Part shown: one piece after another, positions 9,082 through 17,249 of the stretch
How positions within the stretch are numbered: the stretch's first letter is position 1
How the letters are laid out: each line of letters starts with the position of its first letter
Program-made: the position numbers and the translations under genes
Notes under the pieces: generated by a model
Seen by the model: the letters and a program-made list of their open reading frames with translations, nothing else
The model's database searches: none
Told to the model about the DNA's origin: nothing
From: Georgenia satyanarayanai
GTDB lineage: Bacteria > Actinomycetota > Actinomycetes > Actinomycetales > Actinomycetaceae
Length of the DNA: 64,000 nucleotides
NCBI RefSeq assembly: GCF_009193135.1
Contig: NZ_VUKC01000010.1
Coordinates: forward strand, 48,202-112,201
Direction of reading: 5' to 3'

Positions 9082-9572
9082 CGGCGGTCTCCTCGGGTGG
9101 GGGCGCCGTAGCGGCGGCGCAGGGTGCTCATGCCGTCGGCCGCGGCGCGCCGGGCGGCGTCGGTGGTGCCGCCGACGATCGTGGCGACCTCGGCGTAGGG
9201 CAGGCCGGCGAGGTGGTGGTAGGCCACCGCCAGGCGCTGCCGCTCGGGCAGTGCGGCGACGGCGGTCCACACCTCGGCCGCCTCGCCCGGCTCACCGCCC
9301 GCCACGGGTCGCTCCGGCAGGGAGGGGACGGGCACGGGCCGCCGGGCCCGGGCGCGGAGCTGGTCGAGGGCCTTGCGGTGGGCGATCGTCACGAGCCACG
9401 CCTCCACGTTCGCGCCCGCCCCCAGGTCGGGGTAGGCGCGCAGCGCGGCGAGGAACGTCTCGGACCACGCGTCGTCGGCGTCGTCGGGGCCGACGACGGC
9501 GCGGCACACGCGCAGCACCGTCGCGCCGTGGCGGGCCACGACCTGCTCGAAGGGCGGGTTGGTCATCATCAC
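9078..9572 (-). CDS. RNA polymerase sigma-70 family (ECF-like) sigma factor
   Basis: This is a short, 164-residue sigma factor with only regions 2 and 4. Region 2 reads [18 protein letters not shown] and [21 protein letters not shown]. Region 4 reads [35 protein letters not shown], then [16 protein letters not shown]. Starting at 9572 gives MMM; the third Met (MTNPPFEQ) is also possible. No anti-sigma gene is beside it. The next gene is ogt, overlapped by 4 bp, so it probably drives an alkylation-repair response or simply its own operon. Sigma-Ogt pairs occur in other Actinobacteria as far as I recall. Confidence 0.85.
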   Translation of the reverse strand: MMMTNPPFEQVVARHGATVLRVCRAVVGPDDADDAWSETFLAALRAYPDLGAGANVEAWLVTIAHRKALDQLRARARRPVPVPSLPERPVAGGEPGEAAEVWTAVAALPERQRLAVAYHHLAGLPYAEVATIVGGTTDAARRAAADGMSTLRRRYGAPTRGDRR

Positions 9573-9605
9573 CCCGTAGACGCTGCGGACGGACGGAACG
9601 TGAGA

Positions 9606-11441
9606 TCAGATCCAGGAACCGAGCCACATGCGGGCGCGCCACAGGTCGTACGGGAGGGTCTGGCCGGTCCACACCGGCCAGAACCACACGAGGGCGGCGA
9701 CCGCCGCGACGCACACGACCCCGAGGAGCACGTGCCCCAGCCGGGTGCCGCGGGCGGCGGGCTCGGGGGCGTCGTCGTCGACGACGGCGGTGCCCGCGGT
9801 GGCCGCCGGCGCGGGCGCCGTGGCGGGGCGGGACAGCCACGAGTCGTCGGTGAGGGGCGCGGCCACAGGGGCGCCGTCGTCGTCCTCGTCCTGGTCGGGG
9901 ACCTCACCGGGCCGGCGGGCGGGGCCGTGCAGGGGCGGGAGCAGGCCGCCCACCCACGCGACCGCGACGACGACGGCGAGCGCGACGTAGGGCGCCAGCG
10001 CGATGGCGTAGAAGGTGAAGATCGTGCGGTGGGAGTAGGCGAGCCACGGCAGGTAGACGGCCGCGTAGCCGGCGAGGACCACCCAGGCGCGCCAGTCGCG
10101 GCGTGCGACGGCCATCCACAGGATCGCGACGAGCGCGAGGAGGCCGAGCCACCACACGACCGGGTTGCCGACCGAGGAGATCGCCTGGACGCAGCGGTCG
10201 GCGCCGCAGTCGCCGGGCGCGGGGCTCTCCCAGTAGAAGGACGTCGGCCGCAGCTGGAGGAGCCAGCCGGCGGGGTGGGCCTCGTAGGAGTGCTCGGAGT
10301 CGAGGCCGTTGTGGAAGTCCCAGGCGCGCAGGTGGTACTCCCACAGGGAGTTGAGCGCGTCCGGCAGCCACGACCGCGCGACGGTCCCCGTCTCGGCGAC
10401 CTGGTCCGCCGCCCAGGTGCGCAGGTAGGCCCCCGGGTTGGCGAACCACGAGGCCCACCCGGCGACGTAGGTGAGCAGGGCGACCGGGACGAGCGCGAGG
10501 AAGGCGGGCACGCCGCCGCGGAAGACCCCCGCGCCGACCCACAGCCGTGCCCCCACGGCGCGGCGGGCGCACAGGTCCCACACGACGACGAGGATCCCGA
10601 AGACGGCGAGCGCGTAGATCGCCGACCACTTGACCCCGCCGCCGAGCCCGAGCAGCACCCCGGCGAGGACGAGCCACCAGCGCACGCCGGTGCGTGGTCC
10701 CCACGGGTCGGACAGGCGCCCGTCACCGCGCGCGGCGAGGTCCGCGGCGGCGGCGTGGGCCAGCCGCCGGCGCGACTGCTCGCGGTCGAGGAGGACGGCG
10801 GCGAGCGCGGCGACGACGAAGACGCCGAGGAAGACGTCGAGCAGCCCGATGCGCGAACCGGTGAGGTGGAGCCCGTCGACGGCGAGGAGCAGGCCGGCGG
10901 CGCAGCCGAGGAGCGTGGAGCCGGTGAGGCGGCGGGTGAGACGCGCGAGGACGAGCACGGTGAGGGCGCCGGCGATCGCGGCGGAGAAGCGCCAGCCCGC
11001 GCCGTTGTCCGCACCGAAGAGGCGCAGCCCGACCGCGATGAGCCACTTGCCGATCTGGGGGTGGACGACGTAGTCCGGGTCCGCCGTGAGGTCGGAGAAG
11101 TCCCCGTCCCGGAAACGCGCGTTGACCTCGTCGTTCTCCCCGTCCCACTCACCCTCGTAGCCGAGGGTGAGCAGGGAGTAGGCCTGCTTGACGTAGTACG
11201 TCTCGTCGAACATGAGCCGGGTCGGGTGGTTGAGGTCGACGAGGCGCAGGACCGCGGCGAGCGCTGTGACGAGGAGGGGACCCAGCCAGCCCCACAGCCG
11301 GTCGGTGGGGCCGGGGCGCAGCAGCCGCGAGGCGAGGTCGGTCTCGATCTCCGCCGCGCTGCGGTGGTCCGTCCGCTCGGGCGCCGCCTCCGCGGTGGCG
11401 ACCGGGCCCGGGCGGTCGGTGTCGTCCTGCGGCGCTGTCAC
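9606..11441 (-). CDS. pmt: dolichyl-phosphate-mannose--protein mannosyltransferase (GT39)
   Basis: This 611-residue polytopic membrane enzyme moves mannose from polyprenyl phosphate to secreted proteins. The first luminal loop holds the catalytic acidic pair in [16 protein letters not shown] (Asp-Glu), followed by [19 protein letters not shown], a PMT hallmark. About ten hydrophobic helices follow, plus [14 protein letters not shown] and the C-terminal [13 protein letters not shown]. It is divergent from rsmI, as in M. tuberculosis (Rv1002c/Rv1003 by recollection). A TACACT -10 box 7 bp before the GTG at 11441 suggests a leaderless mRNA. A low-complexity Ala/Pro/Asp stretch precedes the last helix. 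Confidence 0.93.
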   Translation of the reverse strand: MTAPQDDTDRPGPVATAEAAPERTDHRSAAEIETDLASRLLRPGPTDRLWGWLGPLLVTALAAVLRLVDLNHPTRLMFDETYYVKQAYSLLTLGYEGEWDGENDEVNARFRDGDFSDLTADPDYVVHPQIGKWLIAVGLRLFGADNGAGWRFSAAIAGALTVLVLARLTRRLTGSTLLGCAAGLLLAVDGLHLTGSRIGLLDVFLGVFVVAALAAVLLDREQSRRRLAHAAAADLAARGDGRLSDPWGPRTGVRWWLVLAGVLLGLGGGVKWSAIYALAVFGILVVVWDLCARRAVGARLWVGAGVFRGGVPAFLALVPVALLTYVAGWASWFANPGAYLRTWAADQVAETGTVARSWLPDALNSLWEYHLRAWDFHNGLDSEHSYEAHPAGWLLQLRPTSFYWESPAPGDCGADRCVQAISSVGNPVVWWLGLLALVAILWMAVARRDWRAWVVLAGYAAVYLPWLAYSHRTIFTFYAIALAPYVALAVVVAVAWVGGLLPPLHGPARRPGEVPDQDEDDDGAPVAAPLTDDSWLSRPATAPAPAATAGTAVVDDDAPEPAARGTRLGHVLLGVVCVAAVAALVWFWPVWTGQTLPYDLWRARMWLGSWI

Positions 11442-11448
11442 GGTGGTG

Positions 11449-11454
11449 AGTGTA
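11449..11454 (-). promoter_or_regulatory. -10 box of pmt (leaderless)
   Basis: TACACT on the minus strand lies 7 bp before the GTG start at 11441, placing the likely transcription start at or next to the start codon. No ribosome site intervenes. Confidence 0.6.
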
Positions 11455-11471
11455 GGTCGTCACCGGTGGGC

Positions 11472-11477
11472 CACACT
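11472..11477 (+). promoter_or_regulatory. -10-like box of rsmI (leaderless)
   Basis: CACACT is followed by 6 bp and the ATG at 11484. The same hexamer with the same spacing precedes the Sua5/YciO gene. It is a weaker match to TANNNT. Confidence 0.45.
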
Positions 11478-11483
11478 GGACGG

Positions 11484-12404
11484 ATGAGTGAGCCGGTCGA
11501 GGGGCACGAGAACGACGACGCCGTGACGGACGCCGACGACGCGACCTCCGCCGTCGGCGGCTCGCCGTGGCGCGGGGAGGGTGGGCAGATCGTCCTCGCC
11601 GCGACCCCGATCGGTGACGCCGGGGACGCGCCGCCGCGGCTGGTGCGGGCGCTGCGCGAGGCGGACGTCGTGGCCGCCGAGGACACGCGTCGCATGCTCG
11701 CCCTGGCCAGACGCCTGGGCGTGTGGGTGGCCGGTGAGATGCTCAGCTTCCACGAGCACAACGAGCGCGAGCGGGCCCCGCGCCTGGTGGAGGAGGCGCG
11801 TGCCGGGCGACGGGTGCTCGTCGTGTCCGACGCCGGCATGCCCTCGGTGTCCGACCCGGGCTACCGGCTGGTCGACGCCGCCGTCGCGGCGGAGGTGCCG
11901 GTGAGCGTGCTGCCCGGCCCCAGTGCCGTCCTCACGGCGCTCGCGGTCTCCGGGCTGGCGACCGACCGCTTCAGCTTCGAGGGTTTCGCCCCGCGCCGCC
12001 CGGGGGAGCGTGACCGGGTGTTCGGGGCGCTCGCCGGCGAGCAGCGCACGATGGTGCTCTTCGACTCCCCGCACCGCGTCGGGGAGACGCTCGCGGCGAT
12101 GGCGCGGGCCTTCGGTGCCGAGCGCCGCGCCGCGGTGTGCCGCGAGCTGACCAAGACCTTCGAGGAGGTGCGGCGCGGGACGCTGTCGGAGCTCGCCGAG
12201 TGGGCGGCCGACGGCGTGCGCGGTGAGGTGACGGTCGTCGTCGCCGGCGCCGCCCCGCGGGAGGCGCGGCTGGAGGACCACGTGGCCGAGGTCGTCGCCC
12301 GGGCTGCCGGGGGCGAGCGGCTCAAGGACGCGGCCGCCGCCGTCGCCGCCGAGACGGGCCTGAGCAAGCGCGACCTCTACGAGGCCGCCCTCCAGTCCCG
12401 CTGA
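11484..12404 (+). CDS. rsmI: 16S rRNA (cytidine(1402)-2'-O)-methyltransferase
   Basis: This 306-residue SAM-dependent tetrapyrrole-methylase-fold enzyme modifies C1402 of 16S rRNA in the ribosomal P site. Family motifs run in order: [17 protein letters not shown] (SAM-binding P-loop-like start), [55 protein letters not shown] and [11 protein letters not shown]. About 35 acidic residues precede the conserved domain, so a later start is conceivable, but the ATG at 11484 has promoter-like spacing. The 3' end runs directly into a tandem 18-bp repeat array. Confidence 0.94.
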   Translation: MSEPVEGHENDDAVTDADDATSAVGGSPWRGEGGQIVLAATPIGDAGDAPPRLVRALREADVVAAEDTRRMLALARRLGVWVAGEMLSFHEHNERERAPRLVEEARAGRRVLVVSDAGMPSVSDPGYRLVDAAVAAEVPVSVLPGPSAVLTALAVSGLATDRFSFEGFAPRRPGERDRVFGALAGEQRTMVLFDSPHRVGETLAAMARAFGAERRAAVCRELTKTFEEVRRGTLSELAEWAADGVRGEVTVVVAGAAPREARLEDHVAEVVARAAGGERLKDAAAAVAAETGLSKRDLYEAALQSR

Positions 12405-12493
12405 CAGCCGAGTTGTCGCCGAGAGCCGAGTTGTCGCCGAGGGTCGGGTTGTCGCCGAGGAGCGGAGTTGTCGCCGAGGGTCGGGTTGTCGCC
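12403..12493. repeat. tandem array of five 18-19-bp units (GAGAGCCGA family)
   Basis: Five consecutive units begin at 12403, 12421, 12439, 12457 (19 bp) and 12476. The first reads GACAGCCGAGTTGTCGCC and includes the last two bases of the rsmI stop codon; later units read GAGAGCCGAGTTGTCGCC or GAGGGTCGGGTTGTCGCC. The array fills the gap between convergent rsmI and the usp gene. The same motif family recurs near 14147, 25568, 49294, 50374 and 63764. Confidence 0.85.
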
Positions 12494-12499
12494 GCTCGG

Positions 12500-12988
12500 T
12501 CAGCGCACGACGACGACGGGGATCTTCGCCTCGCGGATGCACGCCGCGGCCGTCGAGCCGACCAGCATGTCCGCGATCTTGGAGCGCCCCTTGGAGCCGA
12601 CGACGAGGACGTCCGCGCCGGCCGCCGCCGACAGCAGGACTCGGCCGGCCCTCCCGAACGCCGTGTGCGCGTGCACGGTGACGCCCGGGTGCTCCGCGGC
12701 CGCGACCTCCGCGCGGCGCCGTGTCTCGACGAGCGTCGCGTCCTGCATCTCGACGATCGAGGGCGTCGTCCCGAAGGGAGCATCACGAGGTCGCACCGCC
12801 GTCGGGATGCTCCACGCGCGCACCGCGTGGAGGTCGGTGCCGCGACGCGCCGCCTCGGCGGCCGCGTACTTCAGTGCCTGCCCGGCGCAGGCCGAGCCGT
12901 CGTCACCCACGAGCACCCCGCCGTCGAGCTTCACGGCGGTGTGGATGCCGGCCATGGTCCAGCTGTGGCGCGCGTCGTCGTCGGCCAT
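12500..12988 (-). CDS. universal stress protein (UspA family)
   Basis: This 162-residue single-domain, ATP-binding Usp has an N-terminal GGVLVGDDGSACAGQALKYA (Asp of the nucleotide pocket) and a C-terminal VVGSKGRSKIADMLVGSTAA. The latter fits G-2X-G-9X-G(S/T) exactly, the signature of ATP-binding members. Usp proteins of this type act as ATP-dependent stress or dormancy sensors in Actinobacteria. It is monocistronic and convergent with rsmI. A TAGAGT -10 box 6 bp before the ATG implies a leaderless message. Confidence 0.92.
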   Translation of the reverse strand: MADDDARHSWTMAGIHTAVKLDGGVLVGDDGSACAGQALKYAAAEAARRGTDLHAVRAWSIPTAVRPRDAPFGTTPSIVEMQDATLVETRRRAEVAAAEHPGVTVHAHTAFGRAGRVLLSAAAGADVLVVGSKGRSKIADMLVGSTAAACIREAKIPVVVVR

Positions 12989-12994
12989 GACCCA

Positions 12995-13000
12995 ACTCTA
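12995..13000 (-). promoter_or_regulatory. -10 box of the usp gene (leaderless)
   Basis: TAGAGT on the minus strand is followed by 6 bp and the ATG at 12988. Confidence 0.6.
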
Positions 13001-13075
13001 CGACCGCTCGCCGCGGCGGACACGGGGATCGACGCGTGGAACGATGGGACCGTCCGCCGCGTGTGAGGAGCCCCC

Positions 13076-13651
13076 ATGTCCGAGCGTCGTGCACTGCTCG
13101 TCGTCGACGTCCAGCCCACCTTCTGCGAGGGCGGCGCACTGCCGGTGGCGGGAGGCAACGCCGTCGCCCAGGCCATCGCCGAGTACGCCGCTGCCCACCG
13201 CGACCACTACGCGCTGGTGGTCACCACCCAGGACTGGCACATCGACCCCGGCCGCCACTTCGCCACCCCGCCCGAGGAGCCGGACTACGTGGACACGTGG
13301 CCGCCGCACGGCGTGGCGGGGACGGCGGAGGCCGAGCTGCACCCTGCGCTCGCGGACCTCGCCCCCGACGCGTCGGTGAGGAAGGGGCAGTACGCGGCCG
13401 CCTACTCCGGCTTCGAGGGCACCGACGGCGAGGGGCGCACGCTCGCGCAGCTGCTCGACGGCGTCACGGCGGTCGACGTCGTCGGGCTCGCCGAGTCGCA
13501 CTGCGTCAAGGAGACGGCGCTGGACGCCGTGCGGGCGGGCATGTCCGCGCGGGTGCTCAGCGACCTCACCGCTCCTGTGACCCCCGAGCAGGGCGAGCTC
13601 GCCCGGGCCGAGATGCGTGAGGCCGGCGTGGAGATCACGCCCTCCCGCTGA
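13076..13651 (+). CDS. pncA: nicotinamidase / isochorismatase-family amidohydrolase
   Basis: This 191-residue enzyme would convert nicotinamide to nicotinate in NAD salvage. The Asp-Lys-Cys triad is visible: LLVVDVQPTF (Asp11), SVRKGQYA (Lys) and GLAESHCVKETALDA (nucleophile Cys). The metal site characteristic of true nicotinamidases is present in TQDWHIDPGRHFA (Asp and two His), which argues against a generic isochorismatase. The ATG at 13076 follows a GTGAGGAG ribosome site. It is monocistronic. Confidence 0.9.
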   Translation: MSERRALLVVDVQPTFCEGGALPVAGGNAVAQAIAEYAAAHRDHYALVVTTQDWHIDPGRHFATPPEEPDYVDTWPPHGVAGTAEAELHPALADLAPDASVRKGQYAAAYSGFEGTDGEGRTLAQLLDGVTAVDVVGLAESHCVKETALDAVRAGMSARVLSDLTAPVTPEQGELARAEMREAGVEITPSR

Positions 13652-13667
13652 GCCGACCACCACTCCG

Positions 13668-14072
13668 TCACTCCCGGGCGCGAGCCTGCAGCTCCTCGAG
13701 CTGTGGCACGTCGTCGGTGCTCACGCAGGGCAGCGTCCGCACGGAACCGTCGGTCAGGCGGATCTCGACCTTGGGGTCCTCCCACTGACTCCACACTGCG
13801 CGGACCTCCTCGACGGTCGTCCACGGGACACGCCTCGTCCTCACCCCACCGCACACCTCGATGCCGTCATCGTCGGCGACCGTGCCCGCCCGCCCGTTGA
13901 CGACCTGGGCCACGGTGACGGCGACGAGGAGGGCCTGGGCGACGCGCATGACGCCGTCGACGTCGTCGAACGTCAGGGTCCACACCACGAGCGGCAGCAG
14001 GACGAGCAGGCCGGTCCGCTGCACCCGGCGTTGTCCAGGGCTCCACACCCGCCACTCCACCCGCCGGCCCAC
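13668..14072 (-). CDS. PH-domain-like membrane protein
   Basis: This 134-residue protein has two hydrophobic segments near the N-terminus (TGLLVLLPLVVWTLTF and MRVAQALLVAVTVAQVV). A soluble beta-rich C-terminal half follows (TVADDDGIEV, RRVPWTTVEEVRAVW, VEIRLTDGSVRTLPCVS). That layout is the bacterial PH-domain protein found widely in Actinobacteria, whose function is unknown. The GTG start is at 14072. It converges on pncA and diverges from metG across the 14147 repeat array. Confidence 0.7.
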   Translation of the reverse strand: MGRRVEWRVWSPGQRRVQRTGLLVLLPLVVWTLTFDDVDGVMRVAQALLVAVTVAQVVNGRAGTVADDDGIEVCGGVRTRRVPWTTVEEVRAVWSQWEDPKVEIRLTDGSVRTLPCVSTDDVPQLEELQARARE

Positions 14073-14146
14073 CGTGACCTCCCTCGTCAGCCCTGACGCG
14101 ACGATCGTCGTGCACCGCGCTGTCGACCGCGAGCCAGATGCCGGTC

Positions 14147-14308
14147 GGAAAGTCGACTGTCGGCGGGAAGTCGACTGTCGGCGGGAAGTCCACTGTCGGC
14201 GAGAAGTCGGCTGTGGGCGGGAAGTCGGCTGTGGGCGGGAAGTCGGCTGTGGGCGGGAAGTCGGCTGTCGGCGGGAAGTCGGCTGTGGGCGGGAAGTCGG
14301 CTGTCGGC
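14147..14308. repeat. nine perfect-length 18-bp tandem repeats upstream of metG
   Basis: Nine units of exactly 18 bp start at 14147 and then every 18 bp. The plus-strand consensus is GGGAAGTCGGCTGTCGGC (C or G at position 15; A or G at the first variable base). Read on the minus strand this is a permutation of GACAGCCGACTTCCCGCC, the same family as the 12403 and 63764 arrays. It fills the divergent gap between the PH-like gene and metG, ending about 40 bp before the metG -10 box. The 18-bp period also reads as an open frame with a KSAVGG repeat, which I regard as accidental. Confidence 0.88.
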
Positions 14309-14350
14309 GGGAGGTGGGGTCGGGTCGGGTGGGTGCGTCTCAGGGGCAAC

Positions 14351-14356
14351 TAGGCT
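14351..14356 (+). promoter_or_regulatory. -10 box of metG (leaderless)
   Basis: TAGGCT is followed by 6 bp and the metG ATG at 14363, with no ribosome site between them. Confidence 0.65.
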
Positions 14357-14362
14357 GGCCCC

Positions 14363-16165
14363 ATGACGAGCATCCTCTCGGCGGTGGCCTGGCCCTACGC
14401 CTCCGGCCCGCGCCACATCGGGCACGTGGCCGGCTTCGGCGTTCCTTCCGACGTCTTCTCCCGCTACATGCGCATGGCGGGCCACGACGTCCTCATGGTC
14501 TCCGGCACCGACGAGCACGGCACCCCGATCCTCGTCGCGGCCGACGCCGCGGGCGTCTCCGCCCGGGAGCTCGCCGACCGCAACAACCGCCTCATCGTCG
14601 AGGACCTCGTCGCGCTCGGCCTGTCCTACGACCTGTTCACGCGCACGACGACGCGCAACCACTACGCCGTCGTCCAGGAGATGTTCCGCGCCGTCCACGA
14701 GAACGGCTACATGGTCGAGCAGACCACCCAGAGCGCCATCTCCCCGTCCACCGGCCGCACCCTGCCCGACCGCTACATCGAGGGCACCTGCCCGATCTGC
14801 GGCTACACCGGCGCGCGCGGGGACCAGTGCGACAGCTGCGGCAACCAGCTCGACCCCACCGACCTCATCGACCCGCGGTCGCGGATCAACGGTGAGACCC
14901 CGCAGTTCGTCCAGACCCAGCACTTCTTCCTCGACCTGCCCGCGCTGGCCGAGGCGCTGGGCGAGTGGCTCGACGGGCGCGAGGCCTCGGGCACGTGGCG
15001 GCCCAACGTCATCCGCTTCTCCAAGAACATCCTCGCCGAGATCCGCCCGCGCGCGATGACCCGTGACATCGACTGGGGCATCCCGGTGCCGCTGGACGGG
15101 TGGCGCGACCAGCCGACCAAGCGGCTGTACGTGTGGTTCGACGCCGTCATCGGCTACCTGTCCGCCTCGATCGAGTGGGCCCGCCGCACCGGCGACCCCG
15201 ACGCCTGGCGCCGCTGGTGGAACGACCCCGAGGCCCTGTCCTACTACTTCATGGGCAAGGACAACATCGTCTTCCACTCCCAGATCTGGCCCGCCGAGCT
15301 CCTCGCGCACAACGGCGAGGGCGAGCGCGGGGGCAAGCCCGGCGAGTACGGCGTCCTCAACCTGCCCACCGAGGTCGTCTCGAGCGAGTTCCTCACGATG
15401 GAGGGCAAGAAGTTCTCCTCCTCGCGCGGCGTCGTCATCTTCGTGCGCGACGTCCTCGAGCGCTACCAGCCCGACGCGCTGCGCTACTTCATCTCCGTCG
15501 CCGGCCCGGAGAACCAGGACTCCGACTTCACCTGGGCGGAGTTCGTGCGCCGCACCAACGGCGAGCTCGTCGCCGGCTGGGGCAACCTCGTCAACCGCAC
15601 GGCCTCGATGATCCACAAGAACATCGGCCAGGTGCCGCCCGCCGGTGAGCTCACCGACGCGGACCGCACCCTCCTCGACCAGGTCGAGGCCGGCTTCGCC
15701 ACCGTCGGGGACCTCATCTCGCGCCACCGCCAGCGTGCCGCGATCTCCGAGGTCATGCGCCTGGTCGGCGAGGCGAACAAGTACATCACCGACATGGAGC
15801 CGTACAAGCTCAAGGACGAGTCCCAGCACGAGCGCCGGGCCACCATCCTCCACGTCGCCGCGCAGGCGGTCAGCGACCTCAACGTCATGCTCAGCCCCTT
15901 CCTCCCGCACAGCGCCAACACCGTCGACGCCGTCATCGGCGGCACCGGCGACGTCGCCCCGCTCCCGCGGGTGGAGGAGGTCGAGGACCTCGACGGCGGA
16001 GCGGCCTACCCCGTCATCACCGGTGACTACACCGGCGTGCCGTCCTGGGGCCGGCGCCCGGTCCGCGTGGGGGAGCCCGTGGCCAAGCCGGTCCCGGTCT
16101 TCACCAAGCTCGACGAGTCCGTCGTCGAGGAGGAGCTCGCCCGCCTCGGCGTCGACGCCTCGTGA
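14363..16165 (+). CDS. metG: methionine--tRNA ligase
   Basis: This 600-residue class I aminoacyl-tRNA synthetase charges initiator and elongator tRNA-Met. The HIGH motif reads [17 protein letters not shown] near residue 14. The knuckle has CPICG and CDSCG (two CxxC pairs, zinc-type), and the KMSKS loop is [12 protein letters not shown]. The C-terminal anticodon-binding domain follows; there is no C-terminal EMAP/Trbp111 extension. The start at 14363 sits 6 bp after a TAGGCT box. The stop overlaps the tatD GTG (GTGA), so the two are co-translated. Confidence 0.96.
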   Translation: MTSILSAVAWPYASGPRHIGHVAGFGVPSDVFSRYMRMAGHDVLMVSGTDEHGTPILVAADAAGVSARELADRNNRLIVEDLVALGLSYDLFTRTTTRNHYAVVQEMFRAVHENGYMVEQTTQSAISPSTGRTLPDRYIEGTCPICGYTGARGDQCDSCGNQLDPTDLIDPRSRINGETPQFVQTQHFFLDLPALAEALGEWLDGREASGTWRPNVIRFSKNILAEIRPRAMTRDIDWGIPVPLDGWRDQPTKRLYVWFDAVIGYLSASIEWARRTGDPDAWRRWWNDPEALSYYFMGKDNIVFHSQIWPAELLAHNGEGERGGKPGEYGVLNLPTEVVSSEFLTMEGKKFSSSRGVVIFVRDVLERYQPDALRYFISVAGPENQDSDFTWAEFVRRTNGELVAGWGNLVNRTASMIHKNIGQVPPAGELTDADRTLLDQVEAGFATVGDLISRHRQRAAISEVMRLVGEANKYITDMEPYKLKDESQHERRATILHVAAQAVSDLNVMLSPFLPHSANTVDAVIGGTGDVAPLPRVEEVEDLDGGAAYPVITGDYTGVPSWGRRPVRVGEPVAKPVPVFTKLDESVVEEELARLGVDAS

Positions 16166-17076
16166 GCCCGCGCGAGCGTGGCTGGCCGTCGCTGCCCGAG
16201 GCGCTGCCCGCCGCCGTCGTCGACAACCACACCCACCTCCCCGTGGGGGCCGACGAGGACCCGGGCGTGCGGGACGGCGCGGACCCGCTGAGCCTGCCGG
16301 AGCAGCTCGAGCGGGCGGCGTCCGTGGGCGTCACCCGGATGGTCCAGGTGGGCTGTGACCTCGACACCCTGGCCGGCAGCGTCGCGCTCGCCGAGCAGCA
16401 CCCGCCGGTCGTCGCCGCGCTCGCCATCCACCCCAACGAGGCGCCGCTCCACGCGGGCGTGCGCGAGGTGGCCGCGGACGGGCTGGACCCGGCCGTCGCG
16501 CCACGGCACGAGACGTCGCTGGACGACGCCGTCGCCCGGGTCGCCGAGCTCGCCCGCCACGAGCGGGTCCGGGCGATCGGGGAGACAGGCCTCGACTTCT
16601 TCCGCGGCGGTGAGCAGGCCCGGCAGGTGCAGCGGGCCGCCTTCCGTGCGCACATCGCCCTCGCCAAGGAGCTCGGGCTGGCGCTGCAGATCCACGACCG
16701 CGAGGCGCACGAGGACGTCGTCGAGATCCTCCTCGCCGACGGCGCACCCGAGCGGACGGTCTTCCACTGCTTCTCCGGGGACGTCGGGCTGGCCCGCGCC
16801 TGCGCCGAGCACGGCTGGTACGTGTCGGTCGCCGGGCCGGTGACCTTCAAGGCGAACGACACGCTGCGCGCCGCCGTGCGTGAGGTCCCCCTCGAGCTGC
16901 TGCTCGTCGAGACGGACGCGCCCTACCTCACCCCGGCGCCCCACCGGGGCCGCCCCAACGCGCCGTACGTCCTGCCGCTCACGGTGCGGCGCCTGGCCGA
17001 GGAGACCGGCACCGAGCTCAGCGGGTTGTGCCACCGGCTCACGGCGAACACCGAGGCGGTCTACGGCACCTGGTAG
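16162..17076 (+). CDS. tatD: TatD-family metal-dependent DNase/hydrolase
   Basis: This 304-residue amidohydrolase-fold nuclease has its metal ligands in [10 protein letters not shown] (HxH), [13 protein letters not shown] (Glu), [12 protein letters not shown] (His), VFHCFSGD (His) and [10 protein letters not shown] (Asp), all in the expected order. TatD proteins are 3'-5' exonucleases implicated in DNA repair and RNA quality control. The GTG start overlaps the metG stop by 4 bp. About 25 extra residues around [17 protein letters not shown] form a lineage-specific insert. The metG-tatD-rpf-ksgA order is conserved in mycobacteria. Confidence 0.93.
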   Translation: MSPRERGWPSLPEALPAAVVDNHTHLPVGADEDPGVRDGADPLSLPEQLERAASVGVTRMVQVGCDLDTLAGSVALAEQHPPVVAALAIHPNEAPLHAGVREVAADGLDPAVAPRHETSLDDAVARVAELARHERVRAIGETGLDFFRGGEQARQVQRAAFRAHIALAKELGLALQIHDREAHEDVVEILLADGAPERTVFHCFSGDVGLARACAEHGWYVSVAGPVTFKANDTLRAAVREVPLELLLVETDAPYLTPAPHRGRPNAPYVLPLTVRRLAEETGTELSGLCHRLTANTEAVYGTW

Positions 17077-17161
17077 ACGACCTCTTTCGTCACTCCAGTC
17101 ACACCAGTCACAGGGGTATCTTTCTGCACCAGCATGCGGATCCGGTTGCCTTTCCCATCAG

Positions 17162-17180
17162 GTCACGAATCGGTTACGGT
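17162..17180 (+). promoter_or_regulatory. direct-repeat box over the promoter of the first lytic-factor gene (MtrA-like)
   Basis: GTCACG (17162-17167), a 5-bp spacer, then GTTACG (17173-17178): imperfect direct repeats with a one-turn period. The second half overlaps the -10 hexamer TACGGT at 17175-17180. The same architecture precedes the second lytic-factor gene. A hairpin (CACCCGGC at 17199, GCCGGGTG at 17217) lies in the leader. Confidence 0.5.
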
Positions 17181-17249
17181 CTACCGCAGGTCAGTCACCA
17201 CCCGGCGTCACGACGAGCCGGGTGCCCTCCCTCCAGACAGGACCCTGCT

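Noticed and set aside
14138..14353. Protein with KSAVGG repeats encoded across the 18-bp array
   Set aside because: The open frame follows from a repeat period divisible by three. There is no ribosome site, and the opposite strand is equally open.
17181..17249. c-di-AMP (ydaO/yuaA) riboswitch in front of the Rpf-type genes
   Set aside because: Actinobacterial rpf genes often carry one, but I could not find its conserved blocks in either leader (17181-17249 or 18376-18524). Only a simple 8-bp hairpin is visible in the first.
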